42,742 nucleotides of DNA from Candidatus Nitrosopumilus sp. GTDB taxonomy: Archaea > Thermoproteota > Nitrososphaeria > Nitrososphaerales > Nitrosopumilaceae. Within the stretch, counting starts at the first letter, position 1, and every line of letters starts with the position of its first letter. Under the pieces are notes generated by a model. The model searched no databases, was not told the origin of the DNA, and saw only the letters and a program-made list of their open reading frames with translations. The stretch is from contig REGK01000005.1 in the NCBI GenBank assembly GCA_003702545.1, forward strand, positions 1-42,742, written 5' to 3'. The position numbers and the translations under genes were made by a program. Of the stretch, positions 1 to 9,703 are shown piece by piece.

Positions 1-266
1 TTGATGTCATGAAAGGAAAGATTGCAAATATGAAATCTAGTGATATCATTGAACCTCTTGCAGTAAAACTCCAAATTGTTTCAGCATCTGCTGAAGCTGC
101 ATGTATGATTCTTAGAATTGATGATGTGATTGCTACTCAGAAATCTGCTGGTGGTCCACCTGGTGGTGGAGAAGGCGGAATGCCACCTGGAATGGGCGGA
201 ATGCCACCTGGAATGCCTGGAATGGGCGGTATGGGTGGAATGCCTGACATGGGCGGTATGATGTAA
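1..266 (+). CDS. Thermosome subunit (group II chaperonin), C-terminal fragment truncated by window edge
   Basis: Frame open from window start; 'LQIVSASAEAACMILRIDDVI' chaperonin C-terminal region followed by Gly/Met/Pro-rich GGM tail. Confidence 0.95.
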   Translation, partial: DVMKGKIANMKSSDIIEPLAVKLQIVSASAEAACMILRIDDVIATQKSAGGPPGGGEGGMPPGMGGMPPGMPGMGGMGGMPDMGGMM

Positions 267-321
267 ATTATTTTGGAATTTTTTTCAAAAGTTTATTTGA
301 TAACCAACTTTACGGACAACA

Positions 322-600
322 TTGAATAAAACATCATCAAAAGCCCTTGCTGGTTTCAAGTATGTTTACTTGGTTGCATTCTTTGCATTACTGTCAGGAT
401 TTTTCCATCCATTAATCACTAACACTAGTTTTGATAGTGTTGTTGTAGGGGTTTTGGTATTGTTTGTAGGTCTTGCAGGTGGTGTGTTATTGTATAAATC
501 TGCAACTTCTGAGAAAAGAAGAGGAATTTTTCTTGGAGGTGGATTTGCTCTAATGGCAATTTCATTATACTATATCTTCGAACTTAGTGGGCGAGTCTAA
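322..600 (+). CDS. Small membrane protein, hypothetical (3 predicted TM segments)
   Basis: 92 aa ORF with TTG start, hydrophobic segments. Confidence 0.7.
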   Translation: MNKTSSKALAGFKYVYLVAFFALLSGFFHPLITNTSFDSVVVGVLVLFVGLAGGVLLYKSATSEKRRGIFLGGGFALMAISLYYIFELSGRV

Positions 601-2057
601 ACATCAAAGTATAGATAAAATTCATGTGGGTGTGGTCTAATAGAAATCTCACGTTGATCTCTTCTTTCTAATTCAATAATTTTGTCAATTACATCATTGG
701 TGTAAATTGGGTTGAGGAATTTTCTGTCACTTTCCAATTCATCAAGTGCTTCTCCAAGACTCTTTGGAAGAACTCCAATTCCTCTCTTAGTTCTGTCACT
801 TTTTGTCATCTTGAATATGTCGTCACGAACTTCATCTCCAGGATCCATCTTCTTTTTGATTCCATCCATACCAGCTGCAGTAACTGCCGCAAATACTAGA
901 TATGGATTTGATGAAGGATCAGGGGCTCTAAACTCTAATCTCTTTAGATTTGAATACTCTTTTCCTTTGAGGTGTTTTGGAACTCTGACAATTGCCGAAC
1001 GGTTACCAGAACTCCATGCAATATATGCTGGAGCCTCATACCCTGGAACTAATCTGTGGTAGGAGTTTGTAGTTGGATTACAAATTGCTGATAATGCTTT
1101 TGCGTGATTGATAATTCCTCCACAAAAGTATCTTCCAAGTTGGCTTAATTCAATTTCATCATCTGGATCATAAAATGCATTGTCTTTACCTTTCCATAAA
1201 CTAACATTAACATGCATACCTGAACCTGAATCCATTGCAATTGGTTTTGGCATCATTGTTGCAACTTTGCCGTACTTTTGTGCTACATTTCTAATTACAT
1301 ACTTGTAAGACTGTGCTGCATCTGCTGCATTTGTCATATAATCATATTTGATATCAATTTCACATTGTCCTGCTGTTGCTACTTCGTGATGATGGTTATC
1401 ACATAATATTCCAAAATTCTTATTGAGAATATTTACACATTCATTTCTGTATGGTGTGAGAGTATCTGCAGGTGTACTAGGATAGTATCCTTCCTGTAAT
1501 CCCATAGGATATCCATCACCTGATTGATTCCATGGAGCTTCTTTTGATTCAATTGAATAAGATTGACCTTTGTATGGGGTTAGAACATCCCAGTGTACTT
1601 TATCAAAAACAAAAAATTCTACCTCAGGACCCCAAGTACTAAAATCATATCCTTGTGTTTTGATGTACTCTTCAGCCTTTTGTGATATGCCTCTTGGATC
1701 TCTTGATAGTCTACCTCTGCCTTCTCCCCAGTAAACATCACAAAGCAGTCTTGCCGTTTTGTTTTCTGTCATCCATGGAATAATTGCAAATGTATTTGGA
1801 TCAGGTTTTAAGAGTAAATCTGAATCATCAATACTTGTGAATCCGATAATTGATGAACCGTCTAATTTTGGTAACCCATCTCTCATCTGCTCAGGCGTAA
1901 AAGTATTAGCTGAAATTGTAGTGTGATGAAAATGACCAGTTAAACCAGTAAATTGAAGATCAATGAATTGAATTCCCTCATGCTGAATTCTTGAGAAAAC
2001 TTCGTCAGGTGAATATGATACTTGCATTGCTTTTCCGTGACTGACTTTATAGGGCAA
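597..2057 (-). CDS. glnA: Glutamine synthetase type I (paralog 1)
   Basis: 486 aa; 'WGPEVEFFVFD', 'HHHEVATAGQCEI', 'MPKPIAMDSGSGMHVNVSLW', 'NSYHRLVPGYEAP', 'NRSAIVRVP', 'LEFRAPDPSSNPYL'. Confidence 0.97.
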   Translation of the reverse strand: MPYKVSHGKAMQVSYSPDEVFSRIQHEGIQFIDLQFTGLTGHFHHTTISANTFTPEQMRDGLPKLDGSSIIGFTSIDDSDLLLKPDPNTFAIIPWMTENKTARLLCDVYWGEGRGRLSRDPRGISQKAEEYIKTQGYDFSTWGPEVEFFVFDKVHWDVLTPYKGQSYSIESKEAPWNQSGDGYPMGLQEGYYPSTPADTLTPYRNECVNILNKNFGILCDNHHHEVATAGQCEIDIKYDYMTNAADAAQSYKYVIRNVAQKYGKVATMMPKPIAMDSGSGMHVNVSLWKGKDNAFYDPDDEIELSQLGRYFCGGIINHAKALSAICNPTTNSYHRLVPGYEAPAYIAWSSGNRSAIVRVPKHLKGKEYSNLKRLEFRAPDPSSNPYLVFAAVTAAGMDGIKKKMDPGDEVRDDIFKMTKSDRTKRGIGVLPKSLGEALDELESDRKFLNPIYTNDVIDKIIELERRDQREISIRPHPHEFYLYFDV

Positions 2058-2111
2058 TTTTATACTTCAATCAAACACAAATACATCCAGCATTTAAGGA
2101 TTAGGTAAGAA

Positions 2112-2669
2112 ATGTCCGAAACTAATCAAATCGATATCAACTATTTGCATCATGTTGTATTACGAGAAACTGAGGATGAATCTCTACTAGAAATTGATCC
2201 AAACTTTTACAGAAACTTATCTAATTTTATAGGAAATTTGAAAAAACAAGAATTTGATGGCGTTGAAAACAAAATCAAAGATGCCATGATAGAAATGGCA
2301 ACTGAATTGACTTCTTTATTGATAAACATCAGATTAGAAAAAATCTCAAAATCAAAAGATCTTGAGATTGGTTTTCTTTTAGATGAAGAAAAATTCATTC
2401 TTGACTCTCAAGAAGAAGAAAGAGACAGAAAAGAGATGATTCTTTCAGCAACAATCAACGGAAAATCAAAATTTCTTGAATCTTTATCACAAAATCATAA
2501 AACAAAGAGAATTGCAGTACGATTTTTGCAAGAAGTAGATGAAATTGTAGGTGCTGACCTTGAGAAATATGGACCATTCAAAGTCGAGGATATTGCAACC
2601 ATCCCATATGAAAATGCACAGGCACTAATAGCTAAAAATGCTGCAACTAAAGTCCGTTTAGAAGATTAG
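2112..2669 (+). CDS. DNA replication complex GINS subunit (Gins51/15-like)
   Basis: 185 aa; N-terminal helical A domain and C-terminal B-domain-like 'YGPFKVEDIATIPYENAQALIAKNAATKV'. Confidence 0.8.
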   Translation: MSETNQIDINYLHHVVLRETEDESLLEIDPNFYRNLSNFIGNLKKQEFDGVENKIKDAMIEMATELTSLLINIRLEKISKSKDLEIGFLLDEEKFILDSQEEERDRKEMILSATINGKSKFLESLSQNHKTKRIAVRFLQEVDEIVGADLEKYGPFKVEDIATIPYENAQALIAKNAATKVRLED

Positions 2670-2701
2670 ATAGAAATTATACCTGATTCATCTCTAATTA
2701 G

Positions 2702-2986
2702 ATGTCTCATACAGGTGTTGATGTAATTGATTTTCTATTTTATACAATTTATCCTGTAATTGGAATTTTTATTGTTGAGGGAATTAGCAGATTAGTTAAA
2801 GCTCCTAAATGGGCAAAACTATGGACACAAGCTATAGTTTCAATTGGTTTTGGAATTTACTATTGGTTCATTTTGCCCGCACCTCAAAATTTTCCATTAA
2901 CTGGAATGGTGATGTTTGCACTTGCTATTGCGTTAATCTATCAGGGAAGACGTGCAAAAATCTCTCCTGAAAAAAGCCCTTACTAA
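2702..2986 (+). CDS. Hypothetical membrane protein
   Basis: 94 aa ORF with 3 hydrophobic segments. Confidence 0.7.
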   Translation: MSHTGVDVIDFLFYTIYPVIGIFIVEGISRLVKAPKWAKLWTQAIVSIGFGIYYWFILPAPQNFPLTGMVMFALAIALIYQGRRAKISPEKSPY

Positions 2987-3204
2987 AAACGCCCAAAAAT
3001 TCTTCTAAAAATATTTGGTCTGTCTCTTCCACCATCTCTGATGACTTTCTTTTCACCAAATCGTTTTGCTCTAATTTGGCTTAGCTTTACACATCTATGT
3101 TCTTCAGGAAGTCTGTGCTCTGAACAAAATGGATCCTTGCAGTAATTACATTGGAATGGTAAATCAGTCAAATCTCCACAATATGCACACTTTTCAGACT
3201 TCAC
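2983..3204 (-). CDS. AN1-type zinc finger protein
   Basis: 73 aa; 'CAYCGDLTDLPFQCNYCKDPFCSEHRLPEEHRC' matches AN1 zinc finger spacing. Confidence 0.9.
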   Translation of the reverse strand: MKSEKCAYCGDLTDLPFQCNYCKDPFCSEHRLPEEHRCVKLSQIRAKRFGEKKVIRDGGRDRPNIFRRIFGRF

Positions 3205-3306
3205 AATTTCATTTACTATTTTACTTTTAATAAAGTTGCCAGTATTTTTTGAGAACTATTTTACTAGTCTAAACATTTTTACGATGTCAAAATTCAGTTT
3301 GATTAA

Positions 3307-4047
3307 TTGATAAAAGATAAAGTTGCAATAATTACTGGAGCTAGTAGTGGTATTGGATTTGCCACTGCTTTAGCATTATCAAAAGCAGGTGCAAAAGTTG
3401 CTATTGGTGCCAGAAGAGTTGATAGACTAGAAGAACTCGCAAAAAAAATTACTGAAAATGGTGGACAAGTATTTTATCAAAAATTAGATGTCACACAAAA
3501 ATCTGAATGTGATGATTTTGCAAAAGCTGTTTTAGAAAAATGGAATTCTATTGATATTTTAGTAAATAACGCAGGACTGATGCCTCTAAGCTTCTTCAAA
3601 AACCTCAAAGTAGATGAATGGGATAGAATGATTGATGTTAACATCAAAGGCGTGTTGTATTCTACTGCTGCAGTAATCACTCACATGAAAGAAAAGAAAT
3701 CTGGTCATATTGTTAATCTGTCATCTGTAGCAGGAAGAATTGTCTTTCCTGCTGGTAGTGTTTATTGTGCCACAAAACATGCAGTTGCAGCATTTAGTGA
3801 AGGATTAAGACAAGAATTCAGCATTCGTTCAAACATTAGAGTAACAAGCATTGAACCTGGTGTTGTAGATACAGAACTCAATAACACAATCACTGATGAA
3901 TCTCTAAAGGGATTTGTCGAAAATGCAGCAAAGATGGAAGCCTTACATGCTGAAGATATAGCAAATGCAATTTTGTATGCAGTAGACTCACCATCTTATG
4001 TAAATGTCAATGAAATCTTGATAAGACCAACAACACAAGAACGTTAA
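3307..4047 (+). CDS. SDR family NAD(P)-dependent oxidoreductase
   Basis: 246 aa; TGASSGIG, NNAG, 'YCATKHAV' (YxxxK) motifs. TTG start. Confidence 0.95.
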   Translation: MIKDKVAIITGASSGIGFATALALSKAGAKVAIGARRVDRLEELAKKITENGGQVFYQKLDVTQKSECDDFAKAVLEKWNSIDILVNNAGLMPLSFFKNLKVDEWDRMIDVNIKGVLYSTAAVITHMKEKKSGHIVNLSSVAGRIVFPAGSVYCATKHAVAAFSEGLRQEFSIRSNIRVTSIEPGVVDTELNNTITDESLKGFVENAAKMEALHAEDIANAILYAVDSPSYVNVNEILIRPTTQER

Positions 4048-4048
4048 C

Positions 4049-5197
4049 TTGACAGATATCCCACACGTTGTAATTTTAGGAGGTGGTTTTGGTGGACTTG
4101 CTGCTGCAAATGAAATTAGAAATTCGCTATCTTCTTCACAAGTAAAAATCACCATAATTGACAAAAAAGATTGGTTTATGGTAGGATTTGCAAAATTATG
4201 GATAATAAATGGAACACGAAGCTTTGAAAATTCTATTGGACACCTAAATCAATTAGAGAAAAAGGAAATCAATTTCCTACAGGATGAAATCCTTTCCATT
4301 GATTTTCAAAACAAAAATGTCAAAACTAAACAAGAAAACATATCATACGATTTTCTTGTAATATCATTAGGTGCAGTTTTAGCTCCACAAAAAATTCCTG
4401 GATTAATGGAAAATGGATTCAATCTATATGATCATAATCAGCTTTCAGAAATCCACAACAAACTCCAAAACATTGATTCTGGAAAAATTGCTATCTCTAT
4501 AATGGGAATGCCATACAAATGTCCTCCTGCACCATTTGAGGCTAGTTTACTGATAGATTCTATGCTTAGAAAGCGTGGAGTGCGTGATTCTGTTCAAATC
4601 GACTTTTACAGTCCAGCTCCAATCACATTACCTGCAGCCGGTCCAGAAGTTAGTAAAGAAATTCTTCAATTAGTAAATTCTGAAAAAATTACTTTTCATA
4701 ATTCATCTAAAATAAAATCAGTTGAATCAAAGAAATTAATTTTTGAAAATGGTGAAGCAGAATTTGATTTACTTTTAGCTGTTCCACCTCATATTGCACC
4801 AAAAGTAATCTATGATTCTGGATTGGCAAAAGAATCTGGATTCATTCCAATAGATAGAGATTGTAAAACCCATTTTGAAAATGTGTTTGCAGTTGGTGAT
4901 GTCACGAGTTTGGTAGTTACAGAAAATAAGGCAGTACCAAAGGCGGGAGTGTTTGCAGAAGGTGAGGGCATTACCGTTGCAAAAAATATTGTCTCAAAAC
5001 TTCAATCAAAAGAAGAATCTGAATTATTTGATGGAAAAGGAGGATGTTTTATTGAATCAGGCAGAGAAACAGCATCAGTTATTGAAGTTGACATGTTTTC
5101 ACAACCAGAACCTTCTACCCGTATTTCTGAACAAACTTCTGAGAATCTTTCAAACAAATTAGAATTTGAAAAAGAAAGACTCTCTAAATGGCTTTAA
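4049..5197 (+). CDS. NAD(P)/FAD-dependent oxidoreductase (sulfide:quinone reductase-like fold)
   Basis: 382 aa; 'VVILGGGFGGLAAANEIR' Rossmann motif, 'FENVFAVGDVTSL' FAD motif; starts 1 nt after the SDR stop. Confidence 0.9.
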   Translation: MTDIPHVVILGGGFGGLAAANEIRNSLSSSQVKITIIDKKDWFMVGFAKLWIINGTRSFENSIGHLNQLEKKEINFLQDEILSIDFQNKNVKTKQENISYDFLVISLGAVLAPQKIPGLMENGFNLYDHNQLSEIHNKLQNIDSGKIAISIMGMPYKCPPAPFEASLLIDSMLRKRGVRDSVQIDFYSPAPITLPAAGPEVSKEILQLVNSEKITFHNSSKIKSVESKKLIFENGEAEFDLLLAVPPHIAPKVIYDSGLAKESGFIPIDRDCKTHFENVFAVGDVTSLVVTENKAVPKAGVFAEGEGITVAKNIVSKLQSKEESELFDGKGGCFIESGRETASVIEVDMFSQPEPSTRISEQTSENLSNKLEFEKERLSKWL

Positions 5198-5407
5198 TCA
5201 ATCTGAATTTTCTTTCTCTCTTGCTAAGTGTTCTAAAACAGCTCTCATCTCAACACCAAGCTCTTTATCGTTTTTAGAAAGATTTAGTTTTTCAGGTATA
5301 CTATTTTTGAAATCTTCAGCTTCTAACTCTATACTTCTCTTTTGAATGCAATCTATGTGATCTTCTCCTGTTGCAGAAAGCTTGTGGCAAATATTACAAA
5401 TTTTCAC
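5198..5407 (-). CDS. Hypothetical small protein with CxxC pair
   Basis: 69 aa; 'MKICNICHKLSATGEDHIDC'. Confidence 0.6.
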   Translation of the reverse strand: MKICNICHKLSATGEDHIDCIQKRSIELEAEDFKNSIPEKLNLSKNDKELGVEMRAVLEHLAREKENSD

Positions 5408-5463
5408 AATTTTTGTTTGTTAATACGACGATTTAATAATTTCATTTTGTGCCTCTGTGACAA

Positions 5464-5537
5464 GGGATCGTCGTCTAGCTTGGTATGATACTAGTCTGGG
5501 GGACTAGTGGTCGCAGGTTCAAATCCTGCCGGTCCCA
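5464..5537 (+). tRNA. tRNA-Pro (anticodon GGG), no intron, CCA not encoded
   Basis: Acceptor GGGATCG/CGGTCCC, anticodon arm CTAGT-CTGGGGG-ACTAG, T arm GCAGG-TTCAAAT-CCTGC, discriminator A at 5537. Confidence 0.95.
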
Positions 5538-6299
5538 TTACAACTTTAAAATTTTCAATAGATTCTCAAAATTTTCAATAGATTTTTCTTGTTTGTACTG
5601 CTTTAGAGCACCAATAATTTTCTCCTTAGGTGGATTTTTGTAAATTTTCTGTACTTTTTTTGCAATTCCTGAACCAATAAAAATTGCTTGAGTAACTGAA
5701 GTAACATTTGATGGTCTTCTTTTTACACTAGAACTTTCAAAATCTATCAGAGTAGATCTTGTTTTTCCAACAATGACATGTTTTGAAATATTACTTAATT
5801 CTCCATGGTCGAAACCTATTTGATCCAAATTGTAACAATCTTCAAGAACTTTTCTTATTGTGAATTTTAATTTTTTAACACTACCTGTGCCTTTTAGAGA
5901 ATTCACCCAATCAATAATTTTGATTCCCTCAATGTATTCCATTATCAAAAAATTTTTGCTTGCATCAATCATTTTTGGTCCAACATTCACAGAATTTACT
6001 AAATTCAATAATCCTGCTTCACTTTTCATTTCTTTTCTTTGAGAATCTGTCCTTCTAATTTTCAATGCAACTTCTCTACTATTTTTTTTTGCAAGAACAA
6101 CTACACCCACATATCCTTTCCCAAGAATTTCTAACTTACCAAGTGTCATTGGTCCAGTTAACGATATAGATTTAATTTTTAATTTTTCTAATTCATTAAT
6201 TCTAGATTTTATTTGACGTGAAGTTGCTTTTGGATATCCAAGAATTTCTGAGTATGGCTCATCTACGAACTTTTTAATTGAAATGAAGGAATGTGCCAT
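5538..6299 (-). CDS. RIO/Bud32-like serine/threonine protein kinase, catalytic motifs diverged
   Basis: 253 aa; 'LGKGYVGVVVLAKKNSREVALKIRR', 'LIMEYIEG', 'HGELSN', 'LIDFES'. Confidence 0.75.
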   Translation of the reverse strand: MAHSFISIKKFVDEPYSEILGYPKATSRQIKSRINELEKLKIKSISLTGPMTLGKLEILGKGYVGVVVLAKKNSREVALKIRRTDSQRKEMKSEAGLLNLVNSVNVGPKMIDASKNFLIMEYIEGIKIIDWVNSLKGTGSVKKLKFTIRKVLEDCYNLDQIGFDHGELSNISKHVIVGKTRSTLIDFESSSVKRRPSNVTSVTQAIFIGSGIAKKVQKIYKNPPKEKIIGALKQYKQEKSIENFENLLKILKL

Positions 6300-7605
6300 C
6301 TGTTGAGATTAACTCACTTGCAACCTCTTTAATTGATTTACTTAATCCTTTTTCGCCGATGTTAATTTTGAAACCACGCTTGAAATCAGCTTGAAGACCT
6401 TTTGGTATACCTGTTTGAAGATTATTTTTCAAAAACCCCGTCATAAACTTGCCAGCATCTACTTGTTTTCTCTTTTCCAAAGAGATAATTTTTTTGTTAT
6501 TTCCAACCCACACTAATCCTTTATTTGAGAGATTTTTTGAAATGAAACTCTTGGAACTTCCTTCTCTGAAAAATTCAGGTCCGTTTTTTGCGTAGATTTC
6601 AGAAATTTTTGTCGATTCTAAAAAGAATAGGAGATATGCTTCCTTTTCCTGATCTGTGTAGGCCTTACTTCGTAGAACTGTAAATCCAGCTAATTCTAAT
6701 TGTGTACTTAATGATGATGTTGCTCTTTTGATCTGCCCCCAAATTATGTCAGGACTCCTAATTTTGAAATTAAATTTAATTGATAATACATTTCCCCAAT
6801 GCTTCTTTGAAACTCTTGATTTTTTATTCTTGAAAAACTCTAGTTTTGGATTTTCCTTGAATGCTCTACAAACAAGAATAAACTTTCCAATATTTTCATC
6901 AGAAATTGCAGCAGCTAAGTTTCTATTGCTATCTATTGGATCAATTATTACTAGAGATGTATCAAATTTCTTTGAGGTTTTTCCTATAACTTCATTTTCT
7001 TCAATTTTAGAAATTGATTTTATTAAATTTTCAAAACTGCCAAAATGTAAAACTAAAACTTCTGAAACATATCCACTAAATCCTTGTTTTGCAATCTCAG
7101 CACCGTAAATCCCATTTGATTTTAGAAATGTCTTTAGAATTCTAACTTCATTTCTCATTTTATGAGTTAGTGATTTTGACATGTATTTTGTATGATATGG
7201 AGATCTATCTGCAGCACTTTTCCATTCTCCAACTTCGACATCATAAAATGGAACCACATTGATCTTCGTGCCCTTCATTTTAGCTTCAACATATGGATGT
7301 TCGGAATATCTTACATATGGAGAAAATTTCTTCAATGAATCAAAACCAATTTTCTTTGAGATTTTTTCAAATTTCTCTTCTGAAGTTGATTTTTTGAATC
7401 TTACAAAAATATCAACATCTGCATCTTTTGATAACCATGTACCTTTAGCAAATGATCCACCAAACTCTGCCCCAATAATTTCAGGAAATTTTACAATTTC
7501 TTTTTTAACTAATTCTAATGCTGTTTCTGCAATCCTTTCTTTTGATTTTTCTACTGTCTGTGTAGGAATAACATTTTTCATGATATTTGGAATAATTTTT
7601 TTCAT
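6274..7605 (-). CDS. cca: CCA tRNA nucleotidyltransferase (archaeal class I)
   Basis: 443 aa; 'FGGSFAKGTWLSKDADVDIFVRF' nucleotidyltransferase motif and archaeal CCA architecture. Confidence 0.95.
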   Translation of the reverse strand: MKKIIPNIMKNVIPTQTVEKSKERIAETALELVKKEIVKFPEIIGAEFGGSFAKGTWLSKDADVDIFVRFKKSTSEEKFEKISKKIGFDSLKKFSPYVRYSEHPYVEAKMKGTKINVVPFYDVEVGEWKSAADRSPYHTKYMSKSLTHKMRNEVRILKTFLKSNGIYGAEIAKQGFSGYVSEVLVLHFGSFENLIKSISKIEENEVIGKTSKKFDTSLVIIDPIDSNRNLAAAISDENIGKFILVCRAFKENPKLEFFKNKKSRVSKKHWGNVLSIKFNFKIRSPDIIWGQIKRATSSLSTQLELAGFTVLRSKAYTDQEKEAYLLFFLESTKISEIYAKNGPEFFREGSSKSFISKNLSNKGLVWVGNNKKIISLEKRKQVDAGKFMTGFLKNNLQTGIPKGLQADFKRGFKINIGEKGLSKSIKEVASELISTDGTFLHFN

Positions 7606-8144
7606 TTTACAGCAATTACCTCTTCTAAATCAGAATAGATTGGACCCTCAGATGTAAGTTCGCTTTTCTTTAATTTGATACTGGAAATCTTTTGCATTCC
7701 AAAATCTGTAATACTTTGTTTATTCAAATCCTCTGTTATGTCCCCAATCTTCTTTTTAATCCTAAATACTGTAATGTGAGGTTTGAATGGTTTGTCAGAA
7801 ACCAATCCTAAGGGTTCAAGCACATTTTCCACCTTTTTTGCCAATTGAATCAGGTTTTTTCCACCTTTTTCATCTGTTCCCACCCAAACTATTCGTGGAA
7901 ATTTTGGTTTAGGAAATACACCTATTCCTTTCAAGATTATGGTAAATTCAGAAAATTCAATTTTTCTTAATGCTTCAATTACTTTTTGCGTTTGATTTTC
8001 TGATATTTCTCCCAAAAATTGTAATGTAAAATGTAATTGTTCCAAGTTTATTGGATTTGCATTAATTTTTAAATTATTTTGAAAATCTTTAATTGATTTT
8101 TTCACATCATCGTTTGAAATTTCAATTGCTACAAAAGTACGCAT
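7602..8144 (-). CDS. thpR: RNA 2',3'-cyclic phosphodiesterase (LigT/ThpR family)
   Basis: 180 aa; two HxT motifs 'LHFTLQFLG' and 'PHITVFRI'. Confidence 0.95.
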   Translation of the reverse strand: MRTFVAIEISNDDVKKSIKDFQNNLKINANPINLEQLHFTLQFLGEISENQTQKVIEALRKIEFSEFTIILKGIGVFPKPKFPRIVWVGTDEKGGKNLIQLAKKVENVLEPLGLVSDKPFKPHITVFRIKKKIGDITEDLNKQSITDFGMQKISSIKLKKSELTSEGPIYSDLEEVIAVK

Positions 8145-8216
8145 TACAACTTTTTTTGATGTATCTTTATAATAATTTCCGGTAGCTTCATAGACGAGTT
8201 TGATTTTTGATATACA

Positions 8217-8762
8217 ATGACAAAACTAATTGTTTGCCTGACAGGCATGCCTGGCGCTGGGAAATCTACAATTGCTGATGGGCTCAAACTGAAAGGTTAT
8301 GATAATGTCAATATGGGAAATGCTGTAAGGGAAGAAGCTAAAAAAAGAAACTTAGAGCCTTCAAGATCAAATCTTGGAAAATTAATGCTTGAACTTCGAG
8401 AAAAGAATGGACCTGGTGCAGTTGCTGAATTAATAAAACCACAAATTGAATCGTCAACTTCTAATGTAATTTTAATTGATGGTGTTCGTTCAAATGATGA
8501 AATTGAGGTCTTAAGAAAAATGGGAAATGTAAAATTATTAGCTATCCATGCATCAACTGATACAAGATTTGATTTTCTACAAAAGAGAGGAAGATCAGAT
8601 GATCCTCAAACTAAAGAACATTTTGAAGAAAGAGATAACCGTGAATTAGGTGTTGGAATAAGCAATTCAATTGCATTATCTGATTACGCAATTTCAAACA
8701 TTGGATTAACAAAAGATGAATTAATAGAATCCGCATATGAGATTATCCAAAGTTGGGTATAA
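8217..8762 (+). CDS. UPF0200-type P-loop nucleotide kinase (dephospho-CoA kinase-like)
   Basis: 181 aa; Walker A 'GMPGAGKST', 'VILIDGVRSNDEIEVLR'. Confidence 0.85.
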   Translation: MTKLIVCLTGMPGAGKSTIADGLKLKGYDNVNMGNAVREEAKKRNLEPSRSNLGKLMLELREKNGPGAVAELIKPQIESSTSNVILIDGVRSNDEIEVLRKMGNVKLLAIHASTDTRFDFLQKRGRSDDPQTKEHFEERDNRELGVGISNSIALSDYAISNIGLTKDELIESAYEIIQSWV

Positions 8763-9166
8763 TGAAAATTCCAAACATAAATTGTGAAATTGAAATGTTC
8801 TGTGCAGTAAATCCTTCTGAAGATCCAAATAAAGCAAAAAAATCAATTTCAAACATTTTCCCATATTCTACAATCAAAACTGAAAATCACTCAATTTTTG
8901 CAGAATCTAAAGATCTGACTTCATTAGAGAAAATATACGAAGTAGTTCACTCAAAGCAATCTCAAAAAACCTACAGGAGAAATCTTCAAAAAAATCTAAA
9001 CAATGACTCTACCTGGTTTTATCTAAATAAACAGGCTGCATTTGTAGACAAAATTGCTATTTGTGAGGAATCTGAGGAATCTCCTCTGGGCCCAATCAAA
9101 GTTATTCTAACTTCATCAAGAATTGATGAAATAATTGATTGGTTTGTAGATGGAGAAGAAAGTTAG
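8753..9166 (+). CDS. UPF0201-family RNA-binding-like protein
   Basis: 137 aa, overlaps upstream UPF0200 gene; '...LNKQAAFVDKIAICEESEESPLGPIKVIL...'. Confidence 0.75.
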   Translation: MGIMKIPNINCEIEMFCAVNPSEDPNKAKKSISNIFPYSTIKTENHSIFAESKDLTSLEKIYEVVHSKQSQKTYRRNLQKNLNNDSTWFYLNKQAAFVDKIAICEESEESPLGPIKVILTSSRIDEIIDWFVDGEES

Positions 9167-9240
9167 CTAAGAAAATTCAATCATTTTTGACTATTTTTTT
9201 TAGTATGAATCTAAAATCCATTTTTTAGAATTATTAACAA

Positions 9241-9684
9241 ATGTTCATAAAATTAGGTATAATTGTAGGCATAATTGTCCTGGGAGGAATGATTTTCTCA
9301 AATGAAATAGATACCTTATTCCCAACAACATCTGCAACCGTTGTTGATTCAATCAAAGAAGATGTATCTAATCTTAGTTCTAAAACTGTAAATTCTGTAG
9401 AACAAAGAATTGATAATTCTGTTGATAAAATTACTGAAAAAACTACCAATGCAATTACAAATGAGATAAACCAAATTGGAGATAAAATTCAAGCTGAAAT
9501 TTCTGATGTAAAAGAATCATCACAAAAAGCAATTCAAGCTGAAATTTCTGATGTAAAAGAATCATCACAAAAAGCAATTCAAGCTGAAATTTCTGATGTA
9601 AAAGAATCATCACAAAAAGCAATAACAAACTTTAATCCGTTAGAATTGATCAAAAATTCATTTAGTGATTGGAATTTCTTTTAG
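9241..9684 (+). CDS. Membrane-anchored coiled-coil protein with internal tandem repeats
   Basis: 147 aa; N-terminal TM 'LGIIVGIIVLGGMIF', then three copies of IQAEISDVKESSQKA. Confidence 0.7.
   Translation: MFIKLGIIVGIIVLGGMIFSNEIDTLFPTTSATVVDSIKEDVSNLSSKTVNSVEQRIDNSVDKITEKTTNAITNEINQIGDKIQAEISDVKESSQKAIQAEISDVKESSQKAIQAEISDVKESSQKAITNFNPLELIKNSFSDWNFF
9487..9621 (+). repeat. Three exact tandem copies of a 45-nt unit within a coding sequence
   Basis: attcaagctgaaatttctgatgtaaaagaatcatcacaaaaagca repeated at 9487, 9532 and 9577. Confidence 0.97.
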
Positions 9685-9703
9685 AATTTTTTTAATCAAA
9701 ATT

